From Parasponia andersonii (lineage: Eukaryota; Streptophyta; Magnoliopsida; Rosales; Cannabaceae): a DNA stretch of 64,000 bases. Position numbers and translations under genes: made by a program. Of this stretch, positions 1-11,165 are shown one piece after another; position 1 is the stretch's first letter, and each line of letters opens with the position of its first letter. The DNA lies in assembly GCA_002914805.1 (NCBI GenBank), contig JXTB01000167.1:397201-461200 (forward strand), given 5' to 3'. The notes beneath the pieces are model-generated. The model did no database searches and was not told where the DNA came from. It was given only the letters and a program-made list of their open reading frames with translations.

Positions 1-555
1 AGGTTTTGTGCGACCTTCTCCGTGCAGTTTGCCTTGTCAAACAGGAAACCTACAAGAAGAGGGAAACAAGTAAATGCTATGAAGGAAACCTATAAGAAGA
101 GGGAAACAAGTAAATGCTATGAAAGAAACCTACAAGGAAAGGGAAACAGAAGTCTCCTATTTGTGATCAACTAGTTATCCGTTTTGAATGGTTATCCAAT
201 TACGTTATCCGATTGTATAGTTACCTGTTTATACAATTAGGATCCTAGGGACATAAGGTTACCTTTACCTATATAAAGGGGACTCAATGTTCCGAAGAGT
301 ATTCCAAGTTTTGGGTATTCCAAGTTTTTAGTATAGCTTTTCAGTCTTTCCAATTTCTAAACGAGACATTGTAACCTTAAGTGTTCGTTATTCTTCATAA
401 AATAGTGAGAAAACAGTGGACGTAGGCTCATCTTTTTCGGGACTGAACCACTATAAAATCCTCTCTCCTTATTTGGTTTGATTATTGATTCAATTCACAC
501 AAGCCACTTCTCTTGATTTTTTCTAAAATTATTGTTGATAAGACCTCCATCAACA
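1..555 (+). mobile_element. LTR of a Ty3/gypsy Tat-like element (right part)
   Basis: The segment is the reverse complement, with divergence, of the LTR at 58502-59205. Both share the terminal block ending CATCAACA, the stretch around 430-470 (a GAACCACTATAAAATCC-like block) and the GTTATCC/GGTAACC-rich part. It ends with the canonical CA at 554-555, so the LTR reads on +. What follows has no convincing primer-binding site, so I infer a 3' LTR or solo LTR whose element lies upstream of the window. The LTR start is outside the window. Confidence 0.7.
43..150 (+). repeat. 40-bp tandem repeat, about 2.6 copies
   Basis: Units start at 43, 83 and 123, each beginning AGGAAACCTA or a one-base variant. 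The first two units are nearly identical and the third is partial. It lies inside the LTR. The related LTR at 58502 has one version of this block, so the expansion is specific to this copy. Confidence 0.85.
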
Positions 556-2093
556 GTATCAAATGAAGGAGACAAAAAATTCTTGGTAGTTTTACATTTC
601 CCTCTGACTTTTCCCTCTTTGGTTCGCTCTTTGACTTCTCACATCTATCTCCGAGTTTGTCCTCTTTAGTTCGCTTCTTGGTACAATTTTTAGGTGATTC
701 TTAGGTTTTTTTTTGTATTAGATTATTTCTTCAGTTTGTGGATTTATTATATTATGGTCTTATTCTTTGGGTTTTTCTTTAGTTCGATATATGCTATTTC
801 ATATAACCTCTAATTCTGAATTGTTATCTTTTTCTCTTTTAGTATTTTTAGTTTCTTTGTGGTTGCTTTTTATACTGTCAATATATATTTTATGATACTA
901 TAGTGCTGAGAAGACAAAGTCAAGTAACCTTTTGGTTTGCCTCTTGTCTTTGTTGGTACATAGATAATGCTTCCTAAACATAATCTATTGCTTTGAGTTG
1001 TCTAGTCTTGACAAGCCTATTAGGACCTGGTTGCTGCCTTGGCATTTTATGTGTATTGGTTTTGTATGTGTTAGATTGGAATCCTTAGATATGGATGCTA
1101 TTGTTTGTTTTCAAATTTCAGTAATGGGGTTTTCAAATTTTTATTCTTTTTTTTTTAGGATTTGTTTTTGGTTCTATTTTTCTTTTTTCAGGGCATTACT
1201 CTGTTTTTCCCTTCCATTCATTTATATATTCAGTGTTTGATGATTTGAGTCTCTGTTTGACTTGGGTATAATTGCAATTATTTTTCTAAGCTGATTTAAT
1301 TACCAAATATAATTGCAATTGGTGAGTTACATATTTTTTCTTATCTCTATAATTTGGATAAGTTTAGGTAATTTTGCTTGTGTATACATGAATCTCTTTA
1401 ACTTAAAGATAATTGATGTCCCTGTTATGCTAAGGGGCTACTTTGTTCTTTTTTTTTTTCATATCAATTTCAGCTCTATGTATGTATGAATGAGCATAAA
1501 AATTGGTCATCCATAGCTACCAATGAAAAGTATTCTAGATATTTTGATGTGATTGTTTATCTTTGAGCTTTCACTAATGGATTTAAATGCATTTATATGA
1601 ATGAAACTCAGTCCAGACTGATTAAAATTGAAAATTGTGATTCTATGTTTCATGTTCTGTGGATTTTGGTTATTGTTCATAAAATTAGGCTATGATTGTA
1701 TTGATTTGGAGAATCGTTGAGTTAGAGTCATATTTTTAGAATCATATTTTATTTTGTATTGCTACATGCAATAGTGAAAAATCTGATTTGGTTGCAAGGG
1801 TAAAGCATCTTCACTAGCAAAAAAAGTTTCAGGATGTAAGAGGCTTGATACTGTAGTCAACTCCAACTACAATCTTCATTTAATTGAAAGAAGTAGAAAA
1901 AGAAAAAATCCCTCCATTCTCATTTCTTTCTGTTTTAGTCTATTGTGCAGGTAAGGAGACCCAATAAGTTAATGGGATGCTTGGCATGATCTTGCATTAG
2001 GTAACTTAGTGATTCTCTTGGGCATCAATCTGGTTGTAAGTTGCAAATCTGTGGTGCTCCTTTCTATGTAATCAAACCTTTATCTATTTATCA
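556..2093. other. No recognised gene; T-rich intergenic or intron-like DNA
   Basis: I see no supported coding region. The + strand is rich in T between about 640 and 1240, which creates a phenylalanine-rich open frame without coding character. At 1937-1950 a 14-base piece sits between TTTTAG and GTAAGG, looking like a micro-exon with good splice sites. That alone does not prove a gene. Confidence 0.4.
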
Positions 2094-2526
2094 CATTCAA
2101 TCGTTGCCATATGGAGTATACTTCTCAAATAAGAACAACTCAAATAGAATGATGATTTGAAAGAATACAGCCACCTTGTTATAAACTGGACTTGCTTATT
2201 GTTTGTGTGATTGTTTCCACCTGTGGTAAAATTAAGTTTGGACTGTGCTTGTTAGTTATTTCTCTCTCGTGGTGGATATTACCAAATACATCAAAGAAAT
2301 TCAGTTCAGAATTTTTTGTTTGTTTGAATGAATAAAGGTATTTTGAGCCTGGAAAATTATCAATAAAAAGGAATTTATAGGCTATGGCATTTATCAAGAG
2401 TGTTACATAAACATAATAACTGTTATGTGCTTATCATATTTATCCAATTTAGAACATATTTCTATAAGGAGAGTCATTCGTTTGTGGGCTCACAATGAAT
2501 CAATTATGACCCACTGTTAACTGCAG

Positions 2527-2579
2527 ATTAATATGGCCATGGCAATTGCCTCTATTGTTCTCTCAGCAGTCTCAAACAG
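2527..2579 (+). other. Exon-like fragment with splice-like borders
   Basis: The piece lies between CTGCAG (2521-2526) and GTCATA (from 2580), i.e. AG acceptor and GT donor. It contains two nearby ATG codons (2533 and 2539). From 2533 it reads MAMAIASIVLSAVSN, a hydrophobic start resembling a targeting peptide. No continuation could be identified. It may be a captured host exon inside the inverted-repeat element, or chance. Confidence 0.2.
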
Positions 2580-2599
2580 GTCATATACTCTTCTTATAA

Positions 2600-2733
2600 A
2601 CTAAAATTGTCCCATTTTTCAGCTACACTCTTCTACTAGCTATTACACTTATTATTTACATGGTACACTAAAATTGTCCCATTTTTCAGCTACACTCTTC
2701 TACTAGCTATTACACTTATTATTTACATGGTAC
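2600..2733. repeat. 67-bp perfect tandem duplication
   Basis: Copies 2600-2666 and 2667-2733 are identical at every base, both starting ACTAAAATTGTCCC and ending CATGGTAC. Perfect identity in otherwise decayed DNA suggests a recent local duplication. Confidence 0.95.
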
Positions 2734-2871
2734 GTTTAAAGCTAACTTTATATTGATGTTGTCATTATTAGTTTGTTTCCTCTCTTTCCTGTCTGGCAAT
2801 CTTTTATTTCTTTATTATATAATGAGTTGTTCTTATTTGAGAAGTATACTCCGTAAGGCAACGATCGAATG

Positions 2872-3999
2872 ACTCAGATTTTGTCTCATTTTGTGTGTCA
2901 CATGTCTAGTTTTAGCTAAGACTTGAATTAAATGAATTATATGTCTAAACTAACTATTTTGGGTGCTAGGAATTCAATGGAGGTGTTTAATTATTTGTTT
3001 AAAGCTCCGTTGAGAAGTTGGTTTTTCCGAAAAGAGTGATCGAGGGTTTGGAATTAGCTTTTGACCCTTCGAATGATCGTCCAACAACGTCTTGAGGTTC
3101 TAATAGCATGGTATTGCTATTCTAGTAAGGTAGAGATTCAGTTACTTCTGTTTTATACAACTTTTGAATAGAACTCACTTTATATTACATATGACAAAAA
3201 ACATGATTTTTGATTTATTTTGGATAACTGTAATGGAATTGGATTGTATAATATATATTCGATTGTTGTAGGACTTTTTTGAGTGTAGATTATTTTGGAT
3301 ATGTTAAAATAGGATCGTTTTATTGCCAATTTTTCTATAAAATTTAATTAACTATTTTATTAAAAACCAGAGCATCATTTGAACTTAAATTACTGCATAG
3401 TTATTTCTACACATCAATTTAGAGCATACGTATTATAGGATCACACATGAGCACTAGGTTAGTATCCTGAGATTTTACAGTATGGCACTATGCTCCACTG
3501 ACAGTACAGAGTTTGGGAACTTGTGCGGAGTTTTTCTTTTGATTACCTCTCCACTTTGGCAAGCATAGTTGAGTAGGTTATCCTTCCAGGTTGGTAGGTG
3601 TTGGTGATTCAGTTGCCCCTTCAGTTTAGCAAGTGTAGGCGAGGTGTTCGCATCAGGTAGCCTGTATGATATACATAATTCTTTGATAATCTCTATAAAC
3701 CCTTTCTAGTTCTTCAAAGTGGCGGAATTCTAAAACTCTTTTCTCTTTGATATTTGTGTATCTTGATTTTATTGTACTAGAATAATATTGTTCTCAATTT
3801 ATATTATAAACTAAATATTTCTTTGTCTAATTTTACTATGTGAATCATCCTAGTATCTTGTGTTTGTTTATTTCCCTTCTTTTTCATTAATCAAAGCTAT
3901 TGTTGAGTTATTTATTTTATCTTATAATTACTGTTTTCATTTAATTGATTACTAAATAGATTGTTGAGTGAAATTTTTATGAACTTGGAAAAGAGTTTA
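2872..3999. other. No recognised gene
   Basis: There is no supported coding region. The part at 3420-3760 has higher GC and resembles a transposon leader, but I could not tie it to any element in the window. Confidence 0.3.
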
Positions 4000-4494
4000 G
4001 AAATTTGGACTTAAGTAAAACAACATAGGATTACTAATATGGGGTAAGTTTGCATAGGATAAGAGTATACTTATGTAATTTGTGTAATTATTTTTTGAGA
4101 TCTTAATCTTAGTACACCTAGTTCAATTCATATTAGGGGTAATGTATTATCTTCTCTAGGTAGATCCAATTTGCACTTGGAAAAGGCTCCTTGGTTATAT
4201 TAAATTCTTAGTTGACAACTCTAGTAGATTAACTAATTTAAAAGAGAAATTATGAATAGCATTACAAGAGAATGGTTGGCGAATTAGTAAACCTAGATAT
4301 TTTTTTATTGATTTATCTTTTATTCATTTGCTTGATAGTTTAGTTTTCTTTTATTTCTTTAAAATCTATATTTTGTTTGTTTGGATAAAGTTAGGGTTGA
4401 TAATTTTGATACTTAGTATTTAATTAGAAATTAATCTTTTTGGCTTTGATACCATACTTCTATATCTATATTATTTGTGACCGTGTGCACTTGC
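4000..4494 (+). mobile_element. Decayed LTR-like sequence
   Basis: The stretch up to GTGTGCACTTGCA (about 4482-4494) resembles the 3' part of the solo LTR ending at 23425: both have a run with TACTTA and AGAAATT, then ATTACTTGT- or ATTATTTGT-like and GTGCACTT words. The match is by eye and imperfect. It directly abuts copia pol sequence. The upstream limit is not determined. Confidence 0.35.
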
Positions 4495-4495
4495 A

Positions 4496-7465
4496 AGGGA
4501 GAGTGAATTTATAGTTGTATATTCTAAGCAATAACACCTGTGTCCATTTGATAAAGCATAAAGATGAGGCTTTCAATGTGTTTATAGATAATCTATAAGG
4601 CTAAAGTTTAAAATCAATTAGGAAGAAAGAATAAAATTCTTAGAAATTATAGAGTTTGAAAATATTTTCCTAATAAATTTATTGCATATTATGAAGAACA
4701 TGAGATTCTATATAAGAAATCAACACCACATACATCTCAATAAAATGGATTAGCTGAAAAGAAAAATAGAACTTTTTCTGAGATAATAAATGCTATGTTA
4801 TTAAATGCAGAATTGCATTTTAATTTATGAGGTGAAGCATTTCTTGTTGGATACCATATTCTTAATAGAAATCCTTAAAAGAAGAAAAATCCAATATAGA
4901 GTAGTTCAAAGTGTGGGGTGCCTTGCTTATTATAAAAATAATGATCCAAAAAGAATCAAATTGGGTCCTAGAGGGATTATGTGTGCTTTTATAGGATATG
5001 CCACAAATAGCAAGACATACATATTCTTAAACTTAGAGTCAAATATGATAGTAGAATCAAGAGATGTTGAGTTCTTTCAGCATTATTTACTTCAGGAAAT
5101 AAATTTCAAATTTAAATTCAAATTAGTAGAAGGTCAGTTGAGGAGCAATCTCCTAAAGTTAGTGATCAACCAAGTGAATCTCGTAAAAGCAAAAAAATCC
5201 AAAAATCAAAAGAATTAGGACTTGATGAAATAGACATTTAACCTATTTATTTCTACCTAGTAGAAGCAAATAGGGAGAAAATCACAATAACAGTACTTAT
5301 TGTTCTTCAACTTGAGGAGGATCCTAAAACTCATAAAGAAGCTATGTCTTTAAGAGATTTTGTTTTTTAAAAAGATGCAATTAATGATGAAATGGATTCA
5401 ATTATGTCAAACCACAGTTGGGAACTTGTTGATTTACCTTTTGGCTCAAAACTTATTAGTTGTAAATGGGTTTTAGAAGAAAGTATCATATTGATGTTAC
5501 TTTACACACTTTTAAAGCGAGATTAGTAGCTAAGAAATTTTGACAAAAGGAAGGAATTGATTGCTTTGACATTTATTTACCAATAGCAAGAATTACTTCA
5601 ATTAGGATATTGTTTGCTTTAGCATCAATTTATGATCTTTATGTTCATCAAATGGATGTGAAAATAACATTCTTAAATGGAGATCTCGACGAGGAGGTTT
5701 ACGTAGAACAACCACAAGGGTTTATTCTACCTGAGAGTGAATATAAAGTGTGTATGCTTATGTGTAGTGAAATTGCTCCTAAACAATGGCATGAGAAGTT
5801 TGATACTGCTACACTTTCAATGGTTTTGTTCATAAAATTGCTCACAAATATTTTTATGCAAAAGTATGTGATAATTATATTATTTTTATATACTTATGTG
5901 TTGATGATATGTTAATTATAAGCAATGATATGAACATCATGGAAGAACGAAGAGGTTTCTATCTTCCACATTCAAAATGAAAGATCTTGGGCAAGTTGAT
6001 ACTATCTTGGGCATCAAAGTGAAAAGAGATATTTGGAGTTATATACTTAACCAATCTTACTATACAGAGAAAGTGTTGAACAAGTTCAATCACTTAAAAT
6101 TTAAAAAGGATAATACATCATTTGACGCAAGTGACAAGGTTGTCAAGAATGAGGGAAGAGCAATTGCACAACTTGAATATGTAAGTACCATTGGTAGCCT
6201 TATGTATATTATGCAATGTACTAGACCAGACATTACATTTGTTGTACATACCATTGGTAGCCTTATGTATATTATGCAATGTACTAGACCAGACATTACA
6301 TTTGTTGTTGGTAAATTAAGTAGATTTACTAGCAATCTTAGTGTTGATCATTGGAAATCTATTGGTAGAATTTTTGGTTATCTTAAGAAAACTAAGAATT
6401 TGGGTTTATATTATTCCAAGTTTACGGCTATCTTAGAAGGATATATAGACGATAGTCAGATATCGAGTATTGGAGATAACATATCTACTTCTAGTCGAGT
6501 GTTTACTCTTGGAGAATGTGTAGTTTCTTGGAAATCTAAGAAACAAACGTACATTACACATTCAACTATAGAGTCTAAATTTGTTGCTTTAGCAGAAACT
6601 GGAAAATAGGTTGAGTGGCTACGAGATTTGCTCTGAGAAATCCCTTTGACTTCAAAGAATAAAAATATCTATATCTATTTTGTGTGATAGTCAAGCTATT
6701 TTAGTAAGAGCTTATAATGAAATAAGAAGTCTAGATATATTAGTCTAAGACATAAGTATATGAGAAAATTAATTAAAAGTGGAGTAATCTCTCTCATATT
6801 TGTGAAAATTAGTGAGAATTTGGCCGATCCTTTTGCAAAGCCATTAACAAGAGAATCGGTTAATTTAATATTAAGATGGATAGGACTTAAACTCCTAGAG
6901 TGAATAGATCTACCAATAACAATAATCTTAACTAATACCATAAAATGAATAGTCTTAGTTTCAAAGGGTACAAATAAGTTATTGATAAGTAGATAGAGTT
7001 TTAGCGATAAATTAAACCAATTCTTTTGTGATTAAATAGTGCTAATTGTTATAGTTTTGGGGGTTAAGTTTTAAACTCTTAATGAAGTTCAGTCTAAGAG
7101 TGACAAGCATTTTATATGTAACAAGAATGCTAGAAGCACTTCAGCTATGTAAACTTCGAAGTGGTGTTGTCTCAATTGAGAGTTTGAGTTTCTTTTATAA
7201 AAGTTTATAAATTAGGATGATCACATGACTATATAAGTGCTAAGCGAGACTATGTGGATAGAAGAACACGTCAGCATATATGTGTGTAGTGTTACCAGTA
7301 TTGTCACAAAAAATAACTAGTTCAAAGTTATCAAATTATTAGGGATTTTGATAATTACTTTGTGATATTTACACTAAGGTAGGGTTCAAATTAAAAGATA
7401 CCTTACTGTAGTCATGTATATTATTCTAATTATGGAAACTTATTATATTTAAACAAGTGAGAGAT
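4496..7465 (+). pseudogene. Ty1/copia pol remnant (integrase end, RT, RNase H)
   Basis: Several open pieces in different frames follow copia order. About 4690-5215 matches the integrase core end and C-terminal region, with motifs such as GCLAYYKNNDPKR and FIGYATNSKTY. Reverse transcriptase follows (about 5380-5940, [20 protein letters not shown] and, in another frame, CVDD at 5897-5908 in place of YVDD). Then come the palm end (5977 onward, MKDLGQVDTILGIKVK), the RPDI region, and an RNase H-like stretch to about 6900. Many stops and frameshifts separate the pieces, and gag, protease and the integrase start are missing. It cannot make a working polyprotein. The likely 3' LTR begins at 7466. 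Confidence 0.85.
6186..6310 (+). repeat. 63-bp in-frame tandem duplication in copia pol
   Basis: Copies begin at 6186 and 6249, both TACCATTGGTAGCC, and match for about 60 bases. The duplicated peptide is the conserved copia block TIGSLMYIMQCTRPDITFVV. The 63-base period (21 codons) keeps the frame, so this 210-codon stretch stays open although the protein is abnormal. Confidence 0.95.
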
Positions 7466-8050
7466 TGTTATAATTGTTTAAATATAACAATGAGGAAAGG
7501 TCCTTGCACGGCCACACAGGTCCTTAGTGCGACAGTGCTATAGAGACACATATTGTGCTTCAGACCTGAGAACCTTGCATAGCCGTGTGCCGCACCATCC
7601 CCTTGTTCGTGAAAGGTTGTAATTTTTTAGAAAATTTGCATCCAAAAGTTGTGTTCTTTTGCAATAGACACAACTATACACAAAGTGCAATACAAGGATA
7701 TTTCTTTGGACGAAAATTAACAATTTTAAGTTGATTTTTTCTTCATCTTTATGAGTCCTTTGAGAGAGAATTTCCAGAAATTCAAAGTATTCTTACTTCC
7801 AAATTTAAGTTCTTCCATTTTCGCTTGGTGTAAGAACTTATTAAGGCATGTTATATCTTAGAAACTATTTGTATGTGAATTCCCTATTACTAACTAGAGG
7901 GGACAAATAACGCTTCAAGAAAAGCATATTCTTACGTGTCTCAAGTCTCCATTGTTTCAATATTTTCCCAACGTATTCTTACTCGCTTATGTGGTAGTTG
8001 AGGTTGTAGTGTTGCGACTGCCAGTAAGTTTCCATAATTTCATTTTCTTA
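7466..8050 (+). mobile_element. Probable 3' LTR of the 4496-7465 copia element
   Basis: A purine-rich tract, AAGTGAGAGA, just before 7466 is followed by TGTTATAATTG, a typical copia LTR start. The right end near TTTTCTTACA (about 8050) is a guess from the usual CA terminus. No 5' LTR partner was found, so neither end is confirmed by comparison. Confidence 0.45.
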
Positions 8051-9085
8051 CACTTGTTGATATGATGTCGCTAGTATTTGGCAAATATAAATATCACCTA
8101 TACCAATTACTAATGGCTTCTGAACCAAAATTATAATAGATTGAAATCATTTGTCCGAAGGTCATATTTGATTTCACAAAATAGGCTTTCGGAATGGAAT
8201 GCTCATTATTTGCTTTGGACTAGGTTTGATAGAACGCATGTTGGAATAGAAAGACAATTACAATGGAAAGTTTATTCCTTGTTTGCTTTGACAACAAGAT
8301 ATAGGAATAATTATTTCATTAGAATGACCACTCCATCATACTATAGGAATTTCTATTCAGATGAAGAATCACTGAAATAGCTATTCTATTCCAAAGTTGA
8401 AATTAATAAAATTATTTTTTTTTCAAAATTATCCCTCCAACTACATACATTCCTACTTATTTAAACTCCTAACACAGATATATATATATATTAATATGAA
8501 TGGGGAGTTTTCAATTTCAATGGAGATTTTTTTTCTCCACTTTGACCAAGTTGAAAACAATTATAATTGCGAGTCAAATTCACCTACTACCATTTTCATT
8601 CTAATTCTTTTTGGGAATTCCGTTCATTCTGATTTCCATTGATGTAGAAATAAGTTATTGGAATGACTTTTTAGGAAAAAAATTTGAAATAATTTTTTTA
8701 AGAAAAAAATTTTGATAAAAAATATTATCATTTATAAGTTTCATATATAGATGTAGTTTTAAAATTATAAAAGAAAAAAGGGGAAAAAAAAAAAGAAAAA
8801 TCAAAGTAATCTCTTTATTACGTTCATATATATATATATAAAGATTAATTCTAATACTATAAAAAAAATCAAAATTTCATATATAGGACTCTTTATTGTC
8901 CCCATTTGCGTCCAAACATTTGTATATTAAATATTTATTTACATACCATATTTTTAAAAATAATGCGAACGTGTATTATTTTATTTGATTATAATTTAAC
9001 TATAGCTTCCTACTTTTTAATGTCATAAAATGGTGCCATAATTTGATTAAAGTAAATATTGACAGAATTAAATATGCCTTATAGG
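8051..9085. other. Non-coding DNA; possible decayed short transposon
   Basis: No gene is supported. Around 8141-8640 there are scattered GGAAT and ATTCC words near both sides, reminiscent of short DNA transposons, but no clear terminal repeats could be matched. A TATACTATAAAA-like word at 8855 vaguely resembles a CACTA terminus; I do not use it as a boundary. Confidence 0.3.
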
Positions 9086-9480
9086 CGCTATTATAAAAGA
9101 AGACAATCACAACGGTTAAAAATTGCCGTAATTAAAGATTTTATGATAGTTGATAACTGCTGTAAATATAAATGTTCTTAAAAAATAGTACGTTTCACGA
9201 TGATTATCAACCGTCGTAAAAGATATATTAATTACGGTTATTCCTGTATAACTATTATAATTGACACGTTCAACGACGATTATAATCGTCCTTAAATGAT
9301 TGTAACGATGATCAATTACGGCAATTCTATAGGAATCGATTCTATAGGAACACTTATAATTGATTATCTTTCACGGTGGTTACAACCACTATTAATGGGT
9401 GTGTTGGTGCCTTTTAATGGCAGATCATGTGGAACTACCGTTAAAGGTCTACCCCAGTGGAAATATTTTTCCCTTCTTTA
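9086..9480. repeat. Left subterminal repeat region of the CACTA element
   Basis: Short motifs recur in both orientations, for example AACGGTTAAAA, TTGCCGTAATTAAAG, CAACCGTCGTAAAAG, ATTACGG and GACGATTATAATCGTC. In this superfamily such motifs are the transposase-binding region. The terminal CACTA itself is not intact here. Confidence 0.65.
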
Positions 9481-10017
9481 GGGGTAATTTACAAAATCCA
9501 CACAATAAAAAACTGTATAAATAGTCTCATTCGACTTTTACAATATTCATACTCAGATAAATTCACAAATAAATGTATACAACTAAAGTTCTATTATATA
9601 AACAAATACAACATAGTATGTGTATACCACTACTACTTACAAATTAATTAACTTAATTCAAGATTAGACTAATTTATCTAACATAAATAAAGTCAACGAA
9701 TTAGAAATATAATATAATACTTGAGCATATTACTAAAACGTCTAACATAATTCCATTAAATTATATCAATAACTAAGTCCAAGAATATAGTCTAACCAAT
9801 CGAGACCAATCATAGATGATTGATTATAGTTACGACTCATTTTTCACGTATTTCATTGATGTTGTCTACTGAATAAATTTCTTAGTCGTGATATTATAAG
9901 TTTATAAACATAAATCAAGTTTAGTAACTAAAAATTACAAGTACATGTGTAAACTTAAATTTTTTTAGATAAACAAAATAAAGTATCAAGATACTTATAT
10001 TTGATCCAATATAATTC

Positions 10018-10703
10018 ACTTTATCCTTCACTAAGTCTCGCATCATATGCAAGATATAAAAACTACACTCCACGTAATTGGGTTGAGATGGACACTATGT
10101 ATAATGAGATCTATATATAGTTAAAATATATAAACATTAAAAGATTAATAAGTATATATTATAATTGTTATAGATCATACCTTAATTGCATACCACCCTT
10201 AGTCGTTGTCCTCTTTTTCACTTATCTGCATTATATATTTTGAATGCACTAAAAGAAAATAAATGCCATATTACTAATGGATTAATTAAATAAACATATG
10301 TTATGTATATTGTATTATAGTCTACACTAATCAACTTATGAAATTTTGGGCATCCTGTCTTAGTCGTTTTCTAAGTGGATTAAAGAAATAAATATTTTTT
10401 GAGCCACATTAATCACCATTAACATCCAATGTTGCCTATTAAAGCAATATAACTAATTATAACTAGAGAAAAACATAAACAACTCAACCATATAACATTT
10501 TAGTCAAAAAAAGATAATATTTATCTAAGATTATAAGGAGCTAATAATAGCATTCTTTTGCTCGCTACATGAAGTTTTTGTACAAGATCACGAGAACGAC
10601 TATCATTCTTTGCATTGGAAACTTTAGATATGACAGTAAGATCAATAAATTGAAATAAGTACAAGCATTCCAAACTTAAGAGTTCATGATACAAGTATCT
10701 CAT
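10018..10703 (-). pseudogene. Ulp1-like cysteine protease (C48) fragment in CACTA
   Basis: The upstream piece (10703-10521) ends in KRMLLLAPYNLR, like the LVPYN block before the catalytic His of plant Ulp1-type proteins. The second piece (10095-10021) reads CPSQPNYVECSFYILHMMRD, matching the Gln/Cys box QxxxxECGxYVxxxM with the nucleophile Cys kept but Gly replaced by Ser. The part between, which should hold the His and Asp boxes, was not recovered as an open frame. Ulp1 enzymes cleave SUMO from proteins, and CACTA elements of plants often carry such genes. Here it is fragmentary and probably inactive. Introns versus frameshifts cannot be separated by eye. Confidence 0.55.
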
Positions 10704-11165
10704 TAGAAACTAAAAATATATTATGTTACTATAAATTAAGAAAATATGCAATATGTTAAAAAAAAAAAAAGAAAATATATTAGTGTACTTACTTGATATA
10801 CACCGAGATGCATATAGCACAAATCTTTTAGAGAAGAGAGAAATGTATTATGTCCTTCATTTCTACATAAAGTTGATGCTCCTTAATTCTGCATATCTCT
10901 TGTTCCATCGATATTGTAACATTAAAGTTAATGTTGAATTTTGAAATTATTAAATACAAAGACTTCAATGTTGGGGGAAGATAAGGAGTTTGTGTTAGCA
11001 ACTCTGAATGCACAGATCTAATACTAGATGATGATGAAGGAACCACTTCATTCTGTTGAGGTTAAGTCACTGGCTATTTGGGTGGTGACACTTCTTTCTT
11101 CCTTTGTGGCTATATTTTAATTAGTTAGAATGATGTATATTGCATTAAAATAATTGAGTAAAAAT

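Larger units (their letters stand above)
2094..2871. mobile_element. Inverted-repeat (TIR-like) element, about 0.78 kb
   Basis: Positions 2094-2141 and 2824-2871 are reverse complements over 48 bases with three mismatches by eye; the shared core includes GAGAAGTATACTCC. The arms are 682 bases apart. This arrangement is typical of a non-autonomous DNA transposon. I could not find a clean target duplication, so a local inversion or palindrome is the alternative. The interior holds an exon-like piece (2527-2579) and a 67-bp tandem duplication. Confidence 0.5.

Noticed and set aside
998-1240. 80-codon phenylalanine-rich open frame on +
   Set aside because: It arises from T-rich DNA; there are no motifs and no codon bias, and no neighbouring coding context.
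2179-2397. 72-codon open frame on - inside the inverted-repeat element
   Set aside because: No family resemblance and it overlaps repeat DNA; treated as chance.
8855-8872. TACTATAAAAAAAATC as the left CACTA terminus
   Set aside because: The next 200 bases lack the subterminal motifs, which begin only near 9105; the resemblance is weak in an A-rich context.
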